In this document: piece after piece, positions 1 to 7,473 of the stretch | How the letters are laid out: every line of letters begins with the position of its first letter | How positions within the stretch are numbered: the first letter of the stretch is position 1 | Assembly: GCF_014297285.1 (NCBI RefSeq) | Contig: NZ_JACOQI010000005.1 | Location: 119,350 to 183,349, forward strand | Direction: 5' to 3' | Length of the DNA stretch: 64,000 nucleotides | From: Dysosmobacter segnis | GTDB lineage: Bacteria; Bacillota; Clostridia; Oscillospirales; Oscillospiraceae | Program-made: the position numbers and the translations under genes | Notes under the pieces: model-generated | Database searches by the model: none | What the model saw: the letters and a program-made list of their open reading frames with translations, nothing else | What the model was told of the DNA's origin: nothing

Positions 1-455
1 TGATGATCCTTCTGATGCTCATCGGCGGCTCTCCGGGGTCTACGGCAGGCGGCATGAAAACCACCACGCTGGCAGTTCTGCTTTCCAATGCTGCCGCGAC
101 CTTCCGCCAGCGGGACAGCGCCCAGTTCTTTGGGCGCAGAGTCGATTGCAGTGCCGTCAAAACCGCCGCGACCATTCTGACGATGTACCTTGCGCTGTTC
201 TTTGGCGGAGGCATTTTTATCAGCGTATATGAGAATCTCCCGCTGTCCTCCTGCCTGTATGAAGCAGCGTCGGCAGTAGGCACGGTTGGTCTGACATTGG
301 GTATTACGCCGCAGCTGCATATTCCCTCGCAGATGGTATTGATCGCGCTGATGTATCTGGGCAGGGTCGGCGGGCTGACGCTCATTTATGCGACGGTGTC
401 CAGCAAAAAAAGCGGCAATGCAAAGCTGCCGCAGGAAAGCATCACGATTGGATAA
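1..455 (+). CDS. trkH: TrkH/KtrB-type potassium channel subunit, C-terminal part
   Basis: This is the end of a membrane K+ translocating subunit; the gene runs off the left edge, so only about 150 C-terminal residues are visible. The frame opens with GGSPGSTAGGMKTTT, the selectivity-filter/pore-loop signature of the TrkH/KtrB/HKT superfamily. A second pore-type stretch (ASAVGTVGLTLG) and the LMYLGRVGGLTL helix follow, as in the last repeat of these channels. It is followed 20 bp downstream by the regulatory RCK subunit, so the two most likely form one operon and one complex at the cytoplasmic membrane. The family is clear; whether it is called TrkH or KtrB cannot be settled from this fragment. 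Confidence 0.93.
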   Translation, partial: MILLMLIGGSPGSTAGGMKTTTLAVLLSNAAATFRQRDSAQFFGRRVDCSAVKTAATILTMYLALFFGGGIFISVYENLPLSSCLYEAASAVGTVGLTLGITPQLHIPSQMVLIALMYLGRVGGLTLIYATVSSKKSGNAKLPQESITIG

Positions 456-475
456 GTAAAGGAGTTGTCTATCCC

Positions 476-1123
476 ATGAAAAATGTTTTATTGATTGGAG
501 CAGGCCGCTTTGGGCGGCATATCGCCATGCAGCTCTCTCAACTGGGGCATCAGGTCATGGCAGTCGATACCAATGAGGAACGGATCAACGATGTGCTTCC
601 GTTTGTCACCAACGCACAGATCGGTGACAGCACCAATGCGGAGTTCCTGCGTTCGCTCGGCATCGGGAATTTTGATGTTTGCTTTGTGACCATCAGCGGC
701 AACTTCCAGAACTCGCTGGAGACCACCTCGCTGCTGAAAGAGTTGGGCGCCAAATGCGTAGTATCCCGCGCCGAACGCGATGTGCAGGCGAAGTTTCTGC
801 TCCGCAACGGCGCAGATAACGTGGTCTACCCTGAAAAGCAGATGGCAAAATGGGCGGCGATTCGCTTCACTGCCGACCATATTTTCGACTACATAGAGAT
901 CGACGAGCAGCACGCCATCTTTGAAGTGCAGGTGCCGGAGGCGTGGATCGGGAAAAGCGTTGGTGAGCTGAACGTCCGCAGAAAGTTTGGCATCAACATT
1001 CTTGGCATCAAACGCGCAGGAAAAACGGATGTTTTCGTTACGCCGGACACCATATTGTCCGATGACACTACGATTTTGGCGTTGGGTGAGTATAAAGCCC
1101 TGCAAAAGTGCTTTCGGATTTGA
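476..1123 (+). CDS. trkA: TrkA/KtrA-type potassium uptake regulatory protein
   Basis: A 215-residue cytosolic RCK protein that gates the membrane subunit encoded just upstream. An N-terminal Rossmann fold is shown by the GAGRFG loop (residues about 8-13) and the acidic residue after the second strand (VDTNEER), which bind nucleotide. The C-terminal part (about 135-215, from FEVQVPEAWIGKS) matches an RCK_C domain. The length is that of single-RCK KtrA proteins rather than the double-length TrkA of enterobacteria. The ATG has AAAGGAG at the right distance. It is the last gene of the K+ operon; everything to the right up to 12.3 kb has mobile-element character. Confidence 0.94.
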   Translation: MKNVLLIGAGRFGRHIAMQLSQLGHQVMAVDTNEERINDVLPFVTNAQIGDSTNAEFLRSLGIGNFDVCFVTISGNFQNSLETTSLLKELGAKCVVSRAERDVQAKFLLRNGADNVVYPEKQMAKWAAIRFTADHIFDYIEIDEQHAIFEVQVPEAWIGKSVGELNVRRKFGINILGIKRAGKTDVFVTPDTILSDDTTILALGEYKALQKCFRI

Positions 1124-1130
1124 AATGATA

Positions 1131-1316
1131 TTATCGCTCCCAGCCGTCGTTGCTTTTCTTTTTTTGCTGTTGCTGTACCTGCTGCATTTTCTGCTTCTGC
1201 CGCACGGACTCCCGAACAGACCCGTTCTTCAACTTCCTCTTCAGCAGATTTACCACATCACGCTTGCTGAACAGCATCATCACCGGGGCGCATTTATCAC
1301 CGTAAGGAATGTTCAA
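1131..1316 (-). CDS. small basic glutamine-rich protein, unknown function
   Basis: A 61-codon minus-strand frame encoding a short, highly charged protein with a hydrophobic start (APVMMLFSKRDVVNLLKRKL) and a Q/K-rich tail ending in NDGWER. I recall similar short proteins near mobile elements, but no function is known to me. The first possible start is TTG at 1316 with no good ribosome binding site; an ATG lies 12 codons in. It lies beyond the terminator of the sigma-like gene, so it would need its own promoter. It could be a real element-end gene or a chance frame. Confidence 0.35.
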   Translation of the reverse strand: MNIPYGDKCAPVMMLFSKRDVVNLLKRKLKNGSVRESVRQKQKMQQVQQQQKKKSNDGWER

Positions 1317-1328
1317 TAATTGTTAAGC

Positions 1329-1366
1329 CAAAAAACGGCCCTCTGCCAATGAAAAGGCAGAGGGCT
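1329..1366 (-). terminator. intrinsic terminator after the sigma-like gene
   Basis: A 10-bp perfect stem (GCCCTCTGCC / GGCAGAGGGC) with an 8-nt loop; on the minus strand it is followed by a T run (CGTTTTTTGG). It should end transcription of the 3532-1473 minus-strand pair. Confidence 0.75.
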
Positions 1367-1472
1367 GAAATTTAATCTAATGTTATATCCCGTATCAAGT
1401 CTGCGCATCCAACTGAAATGTGGCACTCAGATAAACTTGGGATCAAAGAAAAAGGTTCTTTCTCTTTACGGC

Positions 1473-2318
1473 TCAGAGCAGCTGCTCCAGTGTAATCGCA
1501 TGGTCCACCATGTGTCTGGCTCGGCGGAGCTTCCATGCCATGCTGTCCAGACACCATTCCCGCAGTTTTTTCAGCGCTTGTTTCTTCGCCTTCTCCACGC
1601 CATCTTCCCGAAGTCTATTCCGAATGGCGATCTCCCGCAGGTCCGTTTTTGTGTAACCCAGAGCGCCGAAGCTCCTGCCCAGAATATCCTGCTCCCGCTT
1701 GGACAGGCTTCGGAATTGCTCACGCAGAGACTTCATCGTAAGCGCCCGAAGGACGATCTCCTCCGCAGATGCAGACAACCGATCAGACATGAGATACTCA
1801 AAAATATCTCCGTCCTCCTCCGGGATTGGCAAGTCATAAACAGAGAAGAAATGCGTGGGATAGGCTACCGCCCTGGCTACTTCCGCTAAAGAAACACCCA
1901 ACTCCCCTGCGATTTCGCTCATCTCTTTTCCATCCCGGTGATAGAGCATCTGCGCCTTGCGTACCAGCCCCATGCTGTCCCGGTCCAGGGAAAGGGTACC
2001 CATGCTGGCTTCCAGGTGCCGCCGCATCGCGCCGTCCAGAAATGGTACGTTGTATGTTCCGAAAACTCCCTTGGAGCTATCATAGCCGCCATTCATGGCG
2101 CATTCGATCAGCGTCAGCATCCCAACGCTCTCCAATTCGGAGAGCGTTTCTTTCGTATAGTCGCTCCAACCTCCGTGACTGCCGGGGCGCAGACAATTGT
2201 ATTGTCGGGCGATCCACTGCGCACGTTTCCGAATCAATTCAGCATACCTATCACACAGTTCCGTCAGCGCGGCCTGATCTCCCTGCGTGATTCGATCCAG
2301 CAATTCTTGGTCGCTCAT
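1473..2318 (-). CDS. sigma-70-like RNA polymerase sigma factor on a mobile element
   Basis: A 281-residue protein with the layout of a small sigma-70-family factor. The N-terminal part (MSDQELLDRITQGDQAALTEL, then a long helical stretch with ESVGMLTLIECAMNGGYDSSKGVFGTY) resembles region 2, including the Y-D-x-x-x-G-x-F-x-T-Y pattern. A middle HTH-like part (HRDGKEMSEIAGELGVSLAEVARAV) resembles region 3, and a C-terminal segment (SLSKREQDILGRSFG...) resembles region 4. It overlaps the stop of the upstream DUF6076-type gene by 4 bp, so the two are co-translated. I infer that it redirects RNA polymerase to element genes, but no target promoter is identified. The related element B lacks this gene. 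Confidence 0.75.
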   Translation of the reverse strand: MSDQELLDRITQGDQAALTELCDRYAELIRKRAQWIARQYNCLRPGSHGGWSDYTKETLSELESVGMLTLIECAMNGGYDSSKGVFGTYNVPFLDGAMRRHLEASMGTLSLDRDSMGLVRKAQMLYHRDGKEMSEIAGELGVSLAEVARAVAYPTHFFSVYDLPIPEEDGDIFEYLMSDRLSASAEEIVLRALTMKSLREQFRSLSKREQDILGRSFGALGYTKTDLREIAIRNRLREDGVEKAKKQALKKLREWCLDSMAWKLRRARHMVDHAITLEQLL

Positions 2319-3532
2319 GCGTCCCCACCGCCCTTTCGGGGGCGCCCTCTGGGTTTCGCCTTCCGGGTAACACCGCAGTATGGGTAAAGTCTCTCACTGG
2401 AGATGGACCGCTCAAAGTCCGCGTTAGAGACATCTGCCTTGTTGAGCGCATTGAACAGCATGTCCCGGACCGTATCCTTCAGCCGCCGCGCTTCCTCCGC
2501 CGTGATAACGTCGCGCTTTTGGTCCTGCCGTATCCGTTCAAAAGCGGCGAGCTTCGCTTGGAGCTTCGGCACATCCCGAGCCAGTTCCTTCTGCACTTCG
2601 TAGGTTCCGAACTGTCGGCAGGTATACTGGGGCGCATGGGGACATGCTCCCTCACAATATAGTGCATGAGCGCCGCCCTTCACCAGAAAGTATTTTTTGC
2701 AGACAACACACTGGCGGATGTTGTGTCCGGCATTCAGAGCCGTCATGTAATCCGCCTTCAGCAGCATCTGCAAGCTGTCGGTGGTGTGCTCCTGGCAAAT
2801 GGCGAAGCGCTTGTCCGGCAGCTCCCGCGGCACATAGCTCACGACGCAGTGGTCATATTTCTGATAAAACGGCTGCTCCAGGCTTCTGGGATTGACGATC
2901 AGCTTCTCCATCAGCCGCTCATCGTTGTAGAGCTGATAGAGGGAGGCGGCATAGTTCTCCGGGGAGTTATGCTCCAGCTTGGCGAGGAGGAAGTGGATGA
3001 AGTTATGGATGGTAGGATTGAAGCACGCGACGTCGCCCAGATAGCGTTCATAGCGCTTCATCTGCTTCCGATAATAACTCCACTTCGTTTTCCGCCCTCC
3101 GGGAATAATCAGAAGCGGAACTGGGATCTGGCCGGTTGTCTCCGCCTGCTCCGCCATGTCTCCCCATTGCTCTATGGAAAAATCCTCATAGTCCAGATCT
3201 TCTTCCGGCAGCAAGGAGCGGAACTCGGTGTACTGCTGGGTCTCGTCGAAAAATTTGCTGTCATCCCGAAGCAGGATCTGAAACACCCGGAACTCCATCA
3301 TCCGCTTACGCAAAGCCACGAACTGGTGGTTGAGCTTCCACCAAAATTCCCGGTCCTGGGTTCGCTCGTACTGCTCCGCAAGGTCCTTCATGCACTGGAC
3401 GTTTTTATGGATGCACTGATAGTCCTTCAGTGACAGGTTCAAAATATCCGCTGTCAGTTCGCCTGTGGAAAATAATTCCCCACCGTACTCGATCGTATCA
3501 CCGTGGATATAGAAAACGATATCCCCATCCAT
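2315..3532 (-). CDS. DUF6076-type protein with cysteine cluster
   Basis: A 405-residue protein of unknown function. A largely helical N-terminal half is followed by a putative zinc site beginning CVVCKKYF and continuing with C and C/H residues (about residues 285-320). The C-terminus is very basic (RKAKPRGRPRKGGG, an AT-hook-like RGRP motif). A similar-size protein with the same cysteine arrangement lies in the equivalent position of element B (51559-52770), so this is part of the conserved backbone of these elements. It is divergent from the excisionase/replication genes and translationally coupled to the sigma-like gene. I infer DNA binding or transcription-related regulation; this is not established. 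Confidence 0.7.
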   Translation of the reverse strand: MDGDIVFYIHGDTIEYGGELFSTGELTADILNLSLKDYQCIHKNVQCMKDLAEQYERTQDREFWWKLNHQFVALRKRMMEFRVFQILLRDDSKFFDETQQYTEFRSLLPEEDLDYEDFSIEQWGDMAEQAETTGQIPVPLLIIPGGRKTKWSYYRKQMKRYERYLGDVACFNPTIHNFIHFLLAKLEHNSPENYAASLYQLYNDERLMEKLIVNPRSLEQPFYQKYDHCVVSYVPRELPDKRFAICQEHTTDSLQMLLKADYMTALNAGHNIRQCVVCKKYFLVKGGAHALYCEGACPHAPQYTCRQFGTYEVQKELARDVPKLQAKLAAFERIRQDQKRDVITAEEARRLKDTVRDMLFNALNKADVSNADFERSISSERLYPYCGVTRKAKPRGRPRKGGGDA

Positions 3533-3630
3533 GCGCTCGCCTCCCTCGAAATAAATTGTCCCCCCTGGAAAATAATTCGTCCCAACTTTTTATTATCTTA
3601 TCAAAATCTCCGACACAATACAAGCAGAAG

Positions 3631-3654
3631 GGCATCAGCGTCGCCGCTGATGCC
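3631..3654 (+). promoter_or_regulatory. leader hairpin upstream of the excisionase-like gene
   Basis: A 10-bp perfect stem with a 4-nt TCGC loop (GGCATCAGCG / CGCTGATGCC) followed by TTTACTTTC. It sits 29 bp before the ATG of the excisionase-like gene in the divergent intergenic region. It could be an attenuator or an operator. Confidence 0.5.
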
Positions 3655-3682
3655 TTTACTTTCTGCAAAGGAGAAATCGAAA

Positions 3683-3898
3683 ATGAAACAGTCACAGTAC
3701 AACTCTTACGATGACCTGCCTCTGTTCCTCAACGCCGACATAGTGGCGAAGGTGCTGGGGGTATCGTCCTCCACCAGCTATGAGCTGATGCATGAGCCGG
3801 ACTTCCCAGTACTGAATGTCGGCAGCAGGATGGTGGTTCCCAAGGAAGCGTTCATCCAGTGGGTCACCAAGCACACGGAAGGAGGTGTCCGCGAATGA
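3683..3898 (+). CDS. excisionase-like helix-turn-helix protein
   Basis: A 71-residue winged-helix protein of the MerR/Xis superfamily type used by integrative elements: LPLFLNADIVAKVLGVSSSTSYELMHEPDFP is the HTH and MVVPKEAFIQWV the wing/second helix. I chose the ATG at 3683, preceded by AAAGGAG; a longer frame upstream lacks such a site. Its stop overlaps the next ATG (ATGA), so the two are coupled. A near copy is at 53039-53254 in element B. Likely role: directing the tandem integrases toward excision and/or regulating the mobilization operon; inferred from size and context. Confidence 0.8.
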   Translation: MKQSQYNSYDDLPLFLNADIVAKVLGVSSSTSYELMHEPDFPVLNVGSRMVVPKEAFIQWVTKHTEGGVRE

Positions 3899-4680
3899 CT
3901 GCGCTCACCTATCAGAAAGACGCAAGAGCGTATCGGTTTTCGCTGCCCAACGAAATCTGGGGGCTGAAGCTTCCGCCTCCCGCCTTCAGTATCCTCGCCT
4001 ACCTCTGCTATCTCAACAGCCACCATAAGGGTGAAGCCATGCCAAGTGTGGACGAGATCGCAGCGCTGCTCCACATGGGGGTAGCCATGGCACAAAAGCA
4101 GTTGGATACTCTGGTCAAACGAAATCTGATCTCGCCGCAGATGGTTCCGGTATTCAGTCGCAAACACACAGGAAAGTTTTTCTCCCTCCCTAACGAAATC
4201 TTTTCCCTGGACCTGGGGCATGGTGCGATCACCGTCTACGCCTACCTGCTCTACTGCGAAGACCGCAGCAGCCATCAATGCCATCCCAGTTACAACACCA
4301 TCTCCGCCACTGTGGGGCTGGCCGTGAACACGGTGATGAAACACATCGCCAAACTGGAGGACAGGCAGTTTATCACAGTAGAGCACACCAGCTATTTCGA
4401 CCGCCAGGGAATGAAGTGGAACGGCAACAACTGCTACACCATTCTGCCGATCCAGGAAGCCGTCGACCATTCCTACGAGCGGCAGATGGTGAAACTGGAG
4501 GAAGTCACGGAGCGTCAGCGGGTAGCAGAGGAACTGCAAAAACAAGGCCGTGTTCGCCCCTGTGAGCCGCTGTGTGCGGCTTTGCCGGGAGCAGCGAGAA
4601 CAGATACCGGCCAGGCCTATTCGAACGGATTTAGGCCGATTTCGGAAGAGCCTACGAGGACGAAAGTCGAAGCAGGATAA
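3895..4680 (+). CDS. helix-turn-helix protein, replication-initiator-like
   Basis: A 261-residue protein with two successive winged-helix units. The first (about 10-85) contains MPSVDEIAALLHMGVAMAQKQLDTLVKRNLIS; the second (about 95-185) contains HPSYNTISATVGLAVNTVMKHIAKLEDRQFI. This resembles RepA_N/DnaD-like initiators and GntR-like regulators of mobile elements. It overlaps the excisionase-like gene by 4 bp. The element B counterpart (141 residues) has only the second unit. The last ~45 residues here are encoded by DNA that is conserved but non-coding in element B, so the tail may be a readthrough of a functional DNA site rather than a protein domain. Confidence 0.7.
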   Translation: MTALTYQKDARAYRFSLPNEIWGLKLPPPAFSILAYLCYLNSHHKGEAMPSVDEIAALLHMGVAMAQKQLDTLVKRNLISPQMVPVFSRKHTGKFFSLPNEIFSLDLGHGAITVYAYLLYCEDRSSHQCHPSYNTISATVGLAVNTVMKHIAKLEDRQFITVEHTSYFDRQGMKWNGNNCYTILPIQEAVDHSYERQMVKLEEVTERQRVAEELQKQGRVRPCEPLCAALPGAARTDTGQAYSNGFRPISEEPTRTKVEAG

Positions 4681-4868
4681 ACACCAGGCGTCATGCGCGA
4701 CGCTCTGTTCGGTCACTTCTGCCCGCAGTGCGGGCAGTTACGGGGTTTTCTGGGAGTTCCAAAGTGGGGTCAAAATCGAAGGGGAGCTATCACTTCTGCG
4801 GTCGTTATCCCTGAAAGCCTACACCCACAAGAAAAAAGTAGGGGTCATGCCCCGGAAAGGAGCTCATT
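4681..4868 (+). other. candidate origin of transfer (oriT) of element A
   Basis: A gene-free stretch immediately upstream of the ribbon-helix-helix/relaxase pair, the usual place for oriT. It contains GCGTC-ATGCGC-GACGC (4689-4704), then the perfect stem TGCCCGC-AGT-GCGGGCA near 4720-4736. The core TCATGCGCgaCGCT (4691-4704) recurs as TCATGCGCatCGCT in the equivalent region of element B (53808-53821). No nick site can be assigned from sequence alone. Confidence 0.45.
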
Positions 4869-5288
4869 TTGAGCAAGAAAGAAAAATTTGCCCTCTATCT
4901 CACCCCTGAGAAAAAGGCACGCTTGGAGCGACGATATCAGGAGGACGGCAGCCGCAGCATCACCGGATTCATTGAGCGGGCCATCGATTTCTACCTGGAC
5001 TATCTCAGTGCCAACAACGCTGGGCTGTTCCTCCCCACCTCCATCCAGTCCTATCTGGACGGTCGAGTGGGGCAAATGGAAAACAAAATGGCATCGCTGG
5101 CTTACAAGCAGGCGGTGGAGTTGGACATGCTGTCCGGAATCATTGCGGACAGTTTTCAGTTCAGTGAGGAGGACCTGCGCCGACGCCGTGCGGAGAGCGT
5201 CCGAAATGTGAAACAGACCAATGGTCGCATCTCGTTCGAAAAACGGGTGCGGGAATCCTGGGAGGACGATGACGGATGGCAAGACTGA
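4869..5288 (+). CDS. ribbon-helix-helix mobilization accessory protein (MobC-like)
   Basis: A 139-residue protein beginning with a ribbon-helix-helix DNA-binding segment (FALYLTPEKKARLERRYQEDG, then SITGFIERAIDFYLDYL), followed by a helical C-terminal part. It starts at TTG (4869) with GGAAAGGAG upstream, and its end overlaps the relaxase start by 13 bp, the arrangement expected for a relaxosome accessory protein that binds oriT. The element B counterpart at 54396-54830 shares the layout, including the VKRTNGQ(R)xSFE motif near the end. Function is inferred from fold and position. Confidence 0.78.
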   Translation: MSKKEKFALYLTPEKKARLERRYQEDGSRSITGFIERAIDFYLDYLSANNAGLFLPTSIQSYLDGRVGQMENKMASLAYKQAVELDMLSGIIADSFQFSEEDLRRRRAESVRNVKQTNGRISFEKRVRESWEDDDGWQD

Positions 5289-7234
5289 TCGTCAAAAGCC
5301 CGTACATCAAGTGCGGAGTCGGTCACTCAGCAGGCGGATACATGAGATACATCGCCACCCGTGAGCGGGTCGAGTTGATCCAGGATAACCGTCCGCCAAC
5401 AAGAAAGCAGGAACAGCTTATCGCAAAACTGGTGAAGGATTTTCCTGACGCAAAGGAGATGGGTGAGTACGGTGACTACCAAGAACGCCCCACCAAGGCC
5501 AATGCCTCCGCCTTTATCTCTCAGGCGTTGGAGGAAAACTGGAGCGATGTTCAGAAATCGGATGGCTACATGAAGTACATCGCAACACGGCCAAGAGCAG
5601 AACGGCTGGGCTCCCATGGTCTCTTCAGTGACAAAGATGGCGTGGAGCTGGACAAGGCTATGGCGGAACTGGAGGACTACACAGGAAATGTGTGGACGCA
5701 CATCATCTCCCTGAAGCGAGAGGACGCAGAACGGTTGGGCTACGACAATGCCAGGGCGTGGAGGAATCTCCTTCGCGCCCACCGCAACGACATCGCCGCC
5801 GCTATGAATATCCCGCCCCAGGACTTCCGCTGGTATGCTGCCTTCCATGATGAGGGTGACCATCCCCATGTGCACATGATGGCATGGTCCGTAAAACCGG
5901 GACAGGCGTATCTATCTCAGGACGGCATCCGACAAATCAAATCCAAGCTCACCAACGATATCTTCCAACAGGAAATGCTTCACCTCTATGAACAGAAAAC
6001 GGTTTCCCGTGACCAGCTGGTACGGGAAGCGCGGCAGGCCATGCGGGAGCTGGTCCAGCAGATGCGAACCAGGATCTGCGACCACCCCGAGGTGGAGCAA
6101 CTCATGCAGGAGCTGGCTCTCCAACTGGAAACCGTCAAGGGGAAGAAGTCCTACGGCTACCTTCCGAAGAAGCAAAAGGCGCTGGTAGATGAGATCGTGG
6201 ACCAGATGGAGCAGCTCCCGACCGTGGCCGAGTGCTACGAACAGTGGTGGCAGCTGCAAGGTCAAGTGGAAGATTTCTATTCTGAGAAGGAGCGGCACCG
6301 CCCGCCGCTGTCCCGGCAGAAGGAGTTTCGCCAAATCAAGAATGCGGTCATCCAAGAGGCGGAGACGATCCGCCTGGGGAAAATCACCTTTGAGGATGAT
6401 ACCCTGGACCAGAGTGATGAGGCAGAGAAGGATGAAAATGTGTCCTGGGACTTCCGGACGCTGCGGATAGACGTTCAGGATGAATACTCGTCACTGGCAG
6501 AACGGGATGATGCCGTGGAAAGTATGCGGGAACTTGCGGAGAACGGTGACATCCATGCGCAGTATTTTATGGGAGAACTGTATCGGGACGGCCCGCTGCT
6601 GCCGCCGGACTGGGTGATGGCCCGATACTGGTTTGACAAAGCGGCAAAGCAGGGATATGTAGCGGCTCAGTATGCTTTGGGAAAATTATATCTCTCTGAT
6701 GATGCCAGCGTCCATGATCCCGAGCTTGGCATCCAGTGGCTGGAGTACGCTGCCTACAACGGAAACCACGATGCATCCTACCGCCTTGGCAAGGAATATC
6801 TGAAGGGAGAATCAGTAAGAAGAGATACCCGCAAGGCTATAGATCACATCTATACCTCCGCTCAGGCCGGCAATCTCCATGCGCAGTATCTGTTGGGAAA
6901 GCTGCTGCTCCAAGGGAAGGCGGTCGAGCGTGACAAAGAGGCGGGCATCCAATGGCTGTCTCAGGCGGCGGAGCAAGGACACAGTTACGCGCAGTGCCTT
7001 CTGGAAAGGCAGAGTGCTTCGACAGCGCCGGAGGTGTTCCTTGCAGTGACGAGACTGCTCCATCACATGGCAAATATCTTCCAGAACAACTCCCTGCCGC
7101 AGAGCGGCACGGGGCTCACCCACATCGACCGCAAGCGCCGTCAAGAGCTGCGGGAGAAACGTCTCGTCCACGGCCACAAAGAGGACGATCATGAGGAGCA
7201 GCAGTATGGCGGTTGGAATATGACGATGCATTAG
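5276..7234 (+). CDS. mobL: MobL/MobP-type relaxase with C-terminal SEL1 repeats
   Basis: A 652-residue relaxase that should nick oriT and pilot the DNA strand during mobilization. The N-terminal half carries the metal-binding histidine cluster HDEGDHPHVH (residues 191-200); candidate catalytic tyrosines lie in the conserved start (MARLIVKSPYIK, GGYMRYIATRERVE). A repeat of 'GYMKYIATRPRAERLG' near residue 97 resembles the N-terminal motif. A charged helical linker (about 235-400) leads into at least four SEL1/TPR-like units (AQYFMGELY, AQYALGKLY, ASYRLGKEYL, AQYLLGKLLL; about 425-560), suggesting protein-protein contacts. The gene ends with TAG. No type IV secretion genes are present, so the element would need a helper. 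Confidence 0.9.
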   Translation: MARLIVKSPYIKCGVGHSAGGYMRYIATRERVELIQDNRPPTRKQEQLIAKLVKDFPDAKEMGEYGDYQERPTKANASAFISQALEENWSDVQKSDGYMKYIATRPRAERLGSHGLFSDKDGVELDKAMAELEDYTGNVWTHIISLKREDAERLGYDNARAWRNLLRAHRNDIAAAMNIPPQDFRWYAAFHDEGDHPHVHMMAWSVKPGQAYLSQDGIRQIKSKLTNDIFQQEMLHLYEQKTVSRDQLVREARQAMRELVQQMRTRICDHPEVEQLMQELALQLETVKGKKSYGYLPKKQKALVDEIVDQMEQLPTVAECYEQWWQLQGQVEDFYSEKERHRPPLSRQKEFRQIKNAVIQEAETIRLGKITFEDDTLDQSDEAEKDENVSWDFRTLRIDVQDEYSSLAERDDAVESMRELAENGDIHAQYFMGELYRDGPLLPPDWVMARYWFDKAAKQGYVAAQYALGKLYLSDDASVHDPELGIQWLEYAAYNGNHDASYRLGKEYLKGESVRRDTRKAIDHIYTSAQAGNLHAQYLLGKLLLQGKAVERDKEAGIQWLSQAAEQGHSYAQCLLERQSASTAPEVFLAVTRLLHHMANIFQNNSLPQSGTGLTHIDRKRRQELREKRLVHGHKEDDHEEQQYGGWNMTMH

Positions 7235-7368
7235 AACTGCGTGCTTTCGCAAAAGTCTGAAAACGTCGAATCCTTTAGTGCCTTTCTTTCTGGGACCTTT
7301 ACATGTTGTGTTTGCAAAAAATCATCAAAGCAACTCAACAATCATGAAAGGAGGAAGCCTGATAAGGC

Positions 7369-7401
7369 AAAAAAGATAGCTCTCCTGCTGGGAGAGCTAT
7401 C
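7369..7401 (-). terminator. intrinsic terminator of the toxin-antitoxin operon
   Basis: An 11-bp perfect stem (GATAGCTCTCC / GGAGAGCTATC, 7375-7401) followed on the minus strand by six T residues (7374-7369). Confidence 0.85.
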
Positions 7402-7473
7402 TACAATTTCAGTTGATTAAAAACGCCATTCTCAAAAGAGCTTTCTTGCTGAACGAAGAGCACGGTCAGTCCA

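Noticed and set aside
1320..1480. A tRNA-Val 3'-end copy marking the left end of element A
   Set aside because: I looked for the GGACGATACAGGACTCGAAC type sequence left of the sigma-like gene and did not find it, so the left boundary remains undefined.
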